From: Flammeovirgaceae bacterium UBA7330
GTDB taxonomy: Bacteria > Bacteroidota > Bacteroidia > Cytophagales > Cyclobacteriaceae
Length of the DNA: 64,000 nt
Reading direction: 5' to 3'
NCBI GenBank assembly: GCA_002471275.1
Contig: DKPQ01000018.1
Coordinates: forward strand, 58,869-122,868
A program made the translations under genes and the position numbers. The notes below the pieces were generated by a model. That model was not told where the DNA came from. It made no database searches and was given only the letters and a program-made list of their open reading frames with translations. Shown in pieces: positions 61,637 to 64,000 of the stretch. Each line of letters opens with the position of its first letter. Position 1 is the stretch's first letter.

Positions 61637-62653
61637 TTAAAACTCTGAAAAGGTGGTATAGGTCTTTCGGAATTTATCCAAAGTGGCATCTGATCCCAGT
61701 ACGATCAGGAAGTCATCTTCTCCGATGAAAGTGTCGGGTGATGGTCCTGGGATCAGCCCTTTGATATTGTCTTTTACACCGATTACTGTCACTCCGGTCT
61801 TTTTGGTGATATCCAGTTCCTCCAGGGTCTTGTCCTTAAAGTCAGGCCTGAGGTGTTTGTAACTAACCTCTTCCAGGTGATAGCTGGTACTTGATACCCC
61901 ATTGATCAGGTCAAGAAACTCAATGACTACCGGCTTGGTGACCAGCTGAGCCATAAACATCCCACCGAGTGTGTCTGGCATGATCACATTGTCGGCACCT
62001 GCACGGTAAAGTTTTTCTTCGGTCTCCTTGGTAGAGGCCCTGGAGATGATTTTGATTTTCTCATTGAGGTGGCGGGCGGTCAGCGTGATAAATACATTGG
62101 CAGCATCTGATGGGGTAGTAATAATAATCGTCGAGGCCTTGTCGATACCGATCATACGCATGTTGTCATCCTGAGTAGCATCCCCAATCACCCACTTGTA
62201 GGATTCTGGGATCATATCTTTCATCTCCGGATTTTTCTCAATCAGGACGAAATCCTGTTTGTTCTTCGCCAACTCTTCACAGGCTTTACTACCATTCCTA
62301 CCAAAGCCGCAGACGATGACATGATTTTTAAGCTTACTGATTTCCATTCCCGATCGATAACTTTTAAAGATTGATTTTAGCTTTCCCTCAAACAGGTAAG
62401 ATGATACTACTGACACGATGTACGCAAATAGCCCCAGGTTCAATAAAATGTAGATGGAAGTAAAGATCCTGCCTGCAGAGCTGAGTTCTTTCACCTCCGT
62501 AAACCCGACGGTACCAACGGTAATGATGGTCATGTAAAGTGCATTGACAAAGTTGAGGTCTTCAATGACTGAAAAGCCAATGAGTCCAACAACAATAATT
62601 CCAAGAAATAACCCTAAAGCACCGATCAGCTTCCCTAAATGCTTATTCATCAA
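61637..62653 (-). CDS. Potassium channel with RCK/TrkA domain
   Basis: A 338-residue two-TM channel: helix (IGALGLFLGIIVVGLIGFSV), pore with selectivity filter T-V-G-T-V-G-F (residues 46-52), second helix (IYILLNLGLFAYIVSVVSS), then a RCK_N Rossmann domain (H-V-I-V-C-G-F-G-R-N-G-S-K) and a C-terminal RCK_C domain. NAD/ATP-gated K+ efflux or uptake is the family role. Convergent with the barrel gene and divergent from the sialidase-like gene. Confidence 0.94.
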   Translation of the reverse strand: MMNKHLGKLIGALGLFLGIIVVGLIGFSVIEDLNFVNALYMTIITVGTVGFTEVKELSSAGRIFTSIYILLNLGLFAYIVSVVSSYLFEGKLKSIFKSYRSGMEISKLKNHVIVCGFGRNGSKACEELAKNKQDFVLIEKNPEMKDMIPESYKWVIGDATQDDNMRMIGIDKASTIIITTPSDAANVFITLTARHLNEKIKIISRASTKETEEKLYRAGADNVIMPDTLGGMFMAQLVTKPVVIEFLDLINGVSSTSYHLEEVSYKHLRPDFKDKTLEELDITKKTGVTVIGVKDNIKGLIPGPSPDTFIGEDDFLIVLGSDATLDKFRKTYTTFSEF

Positions 62654-62858
62654 AATCTGAGAGAATTAAACCTGAAAATAGCGATTTCTTGAATGATTGA
62701 GGCTTGCAATCTTCAGATTATTGAGAAATGAAAGGATTGTTTGATAGATTTTTAAAAGGAGGGTGCTCTGTTGACATTTATTTAGTAGTGTTTTGATAAA
62801 TACCCCCAGGTAGTTGGTTGTTTTGTATCATTGCCAAATCACGATGATTAATTGTAAT

Positions 62859-63977
62859 ATGCGATTTATACTTGCCTCATCATTCATAGCACTCCTTATT
62901 GTCTTTGCCAGTATTACAGGCTGTCAAAAAATGGTTGATCCGCCCCGGGTGACGCTCGATCTTTCACCCGGTGAAAACAACCCCAGAAATAGTGAAGGAG
63001 ATTTTGTCACCCTGAAGGACGGCACAATTATGTTTATCTACAGCAAATATGTAGGAGAGTCATCCAGTGATCATGCCCCGGCCTCTTTGGTTGCGCGCTT
63101 TTCCAAAGATGGTGGTGAGACCTGGACCTCGGAGGATCAGGTGATCGTAAAGAATGAGGGAGGCATGAATGTGATGTCTGTTTCGTTGCTGAGACTACAA
63201 AATGGCAATATTGCGCTTTTTTACCTTCGAAAGAATTCCACGGAGGACTGTATTCCAATGATGCGAATATCTGATGATGAGGCTAAAACCTGGAGTGACC
63301 CCATTGTTTGCATCCGGGACAAGCCGGGTTACTATGTCCTGAACAATGACCGGGTCATTCAGCTGCAGGATGGCAGGTTGCTGATGGCTGTAGCCAGGCA
63401 CAAAGGGCCGGAAGAAGAGTGGAGCAATACAGGCAGTCTCTTTGCCTATTATTCGGATGACGATGGAATGACCTGGACAGCAAGTGAGCGGGTGCCCAAT
63501 GATACCGATATCGTTACGCAAGAGCCTGGCTTGATCGAGCTCAATGATGGGCGCGTGATGATGTATATCCGGGCTAGTGGGGGATATCAGCAGCAATCCT
63601 TTTCGTCTGATCGGGGTGAAACCTGGAGCCCGATAGAAGCAAGTAATATTCCTTCACCACTTTCACCTGCCACTATCGAACGGATGCCGGATGGGGACTG
63701 GCTACTGGTTTGGAACAACAATGATGGCAGCAACCCGGAGCTTGCCGGAAAAAGAACCCCTTTAACGGCCGCTATCTCCGGAGACGAGGGCGAGACCTGG
63801 AAGCACATCAAAAACATTGAGACAGATCCCCATGGCTGGTACTGCTACATCGCCATGCATTTCCTTTCGAAGGAAGAGCTTTTGCTGGGCTACTGCGCCG
63901 GCAACAGGCAGGAAGGAACCGGCCTCGCCGTGACCCATGTGACGAAGATGAGAAGGGGATGGCTGGAAGGGGAGTAA
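62859..63977 (+). CDS. Sialidase-superfamily (BNR/Asp-box) lipoprotein
   Basis: About 372 residues from ATG 62859; upstream start candidates at 62814 (TTG) and 62844 only lengthen the signal. Lipobox (IVFASITGC). A six-bladed sialidase-type propeller with four Asp boxes: SKDGGETW, SDDDGMTW, SDRGETW and SGDEGETW. An Arg in PRNSEGD near the start and a Tyr/Glu-containing strand could belong to the catalytic set of GH33, but this is not certain. It resembles exo-alpha-sialidase-annotated proteins of the BNR_2 family. Only 23 bases follow it in the window. Confidence 0.82.
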   Translation: MRFILASSFIALLIVFASITGCQKMVDPPRVTLDLSPGENNPRNSEGDFVTLKDGTIMFIYSKYVGESSSDHAPASLVARFSKDGGETWTSEDQVIVKNEGGMNVMSVSLLRLQNGNIALFYLRKNSTEDCIPMMRISDDEAKTWSDPIVCIRDKPGYYVLNNDRVIQLQDGRLLMAVARHKGPEEEWSNTGSLFAYYSDDDGMTWTASERVPNDTDIVTQEPGLIELNDGRVMMYIRASGGYQQQSFSSDRGETWSPIEASNIPSPLSPATIERMPDGDWLLVWNNNDGSNPELAGKRTPLTAAISGDEGETWKHIKNIETDPHGWYCYIAMHFLSKEELLLGYCAGNRQEGTGLAVTHVTKMRRGWLEGE

Positions 63978-64000
63978 TTACGCCCCTTCAGGGCTCTGAC

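Overview
The window reads as chromosomal DNA from a Bacteroidota bacterium, most likely a marine or polysaccharide-degrading member of the Cytophagales. The supporting signs are a type IX secretion (T9SS) C-terminal sorting domain on a large S8 protease, a WG-repeat protein, many lipoproteins, DUF4270 and kelch surface proteins, a SusC-style carboxypeptidase-regulatory/TonB-plug module inside an alpha-2-macroglobulin, LytS/LytTR signalling, DUF4174 and LemA/TPM families, and PVC-type ThuA/dehydrogenase proteins. No rRNA, tRNA, CRISPR array or prophage was seen. The genus is not determined.

Layout. 0-8.8 kb: housekeeping and stress genes (WG-repeat protein, a degenerate SRAP protein, YheT-type hydrolase, two-lipoyl pyruvate dehydrogenase E2, HslV, a 16-bp-stem terminator, an M16 protease, a DOPA-dioxygenase homologue). 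9-16.3 kb: mostly minus-strand genes (methyltransferase, pectate-lyase-like beta-helix, DinB, calcineurin-type phosphoesterase, NTF2-like protein, acetyl-xylan-esterase-like hydrolase). 16.3-17.6 kb: a RAYT transposase between inverted REP hairpins, itself between two 113-bp direct repeats copied from the end of a DUF6157 gene. 17.6-23.7 kb: a minus-strand carbohydrate operon (S1 sulfatase, heparinase II/III lyase, GH43-like and BNR_4 propellers), suggesting attack on a sulfated, uronic-acid-containing polysaccharide. 23.7-26 kb: a plastic region with eleven exactly 22-bp-spaced palindromic repeats, long direct repeats around them, and an intact plus a frameshifted copy of a small lipoprotein. 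26-32 kb: a 1,972-residue thioester alpha-2-macroglobulin with an inserted TonB-plug module. 32-35 kb: two oxidoreductases, then a MITE-like element carrying an internally deleted IS200-type transposase, then DUF4174.

35-41.5 kb: a ThuA/dehydrogenase/HEAT/cupredoxin fusion with a sugar epimerase, an MBL hydrolase, an outer-membrane barrel, and an orphan HigA-like regulator preceded by a perfect palindrome. 41.5-46.9 kb: a tight amino-sugar operon (Gfo/Idh/MocA oxidoreductase with a Tat signal, NagA homologue, Nramp-fold transporter lacking metal ligands, NagB, NagX-like acyltransferase). 47-53.8 kb: tex, lemA and two TPM genes, and a LytS/LytTR two-component pair. 54-61.6 kb: a tight plus-strand operon of T9SS-secreted subtilase, DUF4270 lipoprotein, kelch lipoprotein and outer-membrane barrel. 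61.6-64 kb: a K+ channel with RCK domain and a sialidase-like lipoprotein.

The strongest leads are the 22-bp repeat array (23963-24204), the Nramp-fold protein with altered metal-site motifs inside the nag operon, the MITE with the miniaturised transposase, the A2M/TonB-plug chimera, and the subtilase-DUF4270-kelch-OMP operon. Start codons were chosen from signal peptides, gene overlaps and family length. Family assignments come from motifs recognised by eye, not from database searches.
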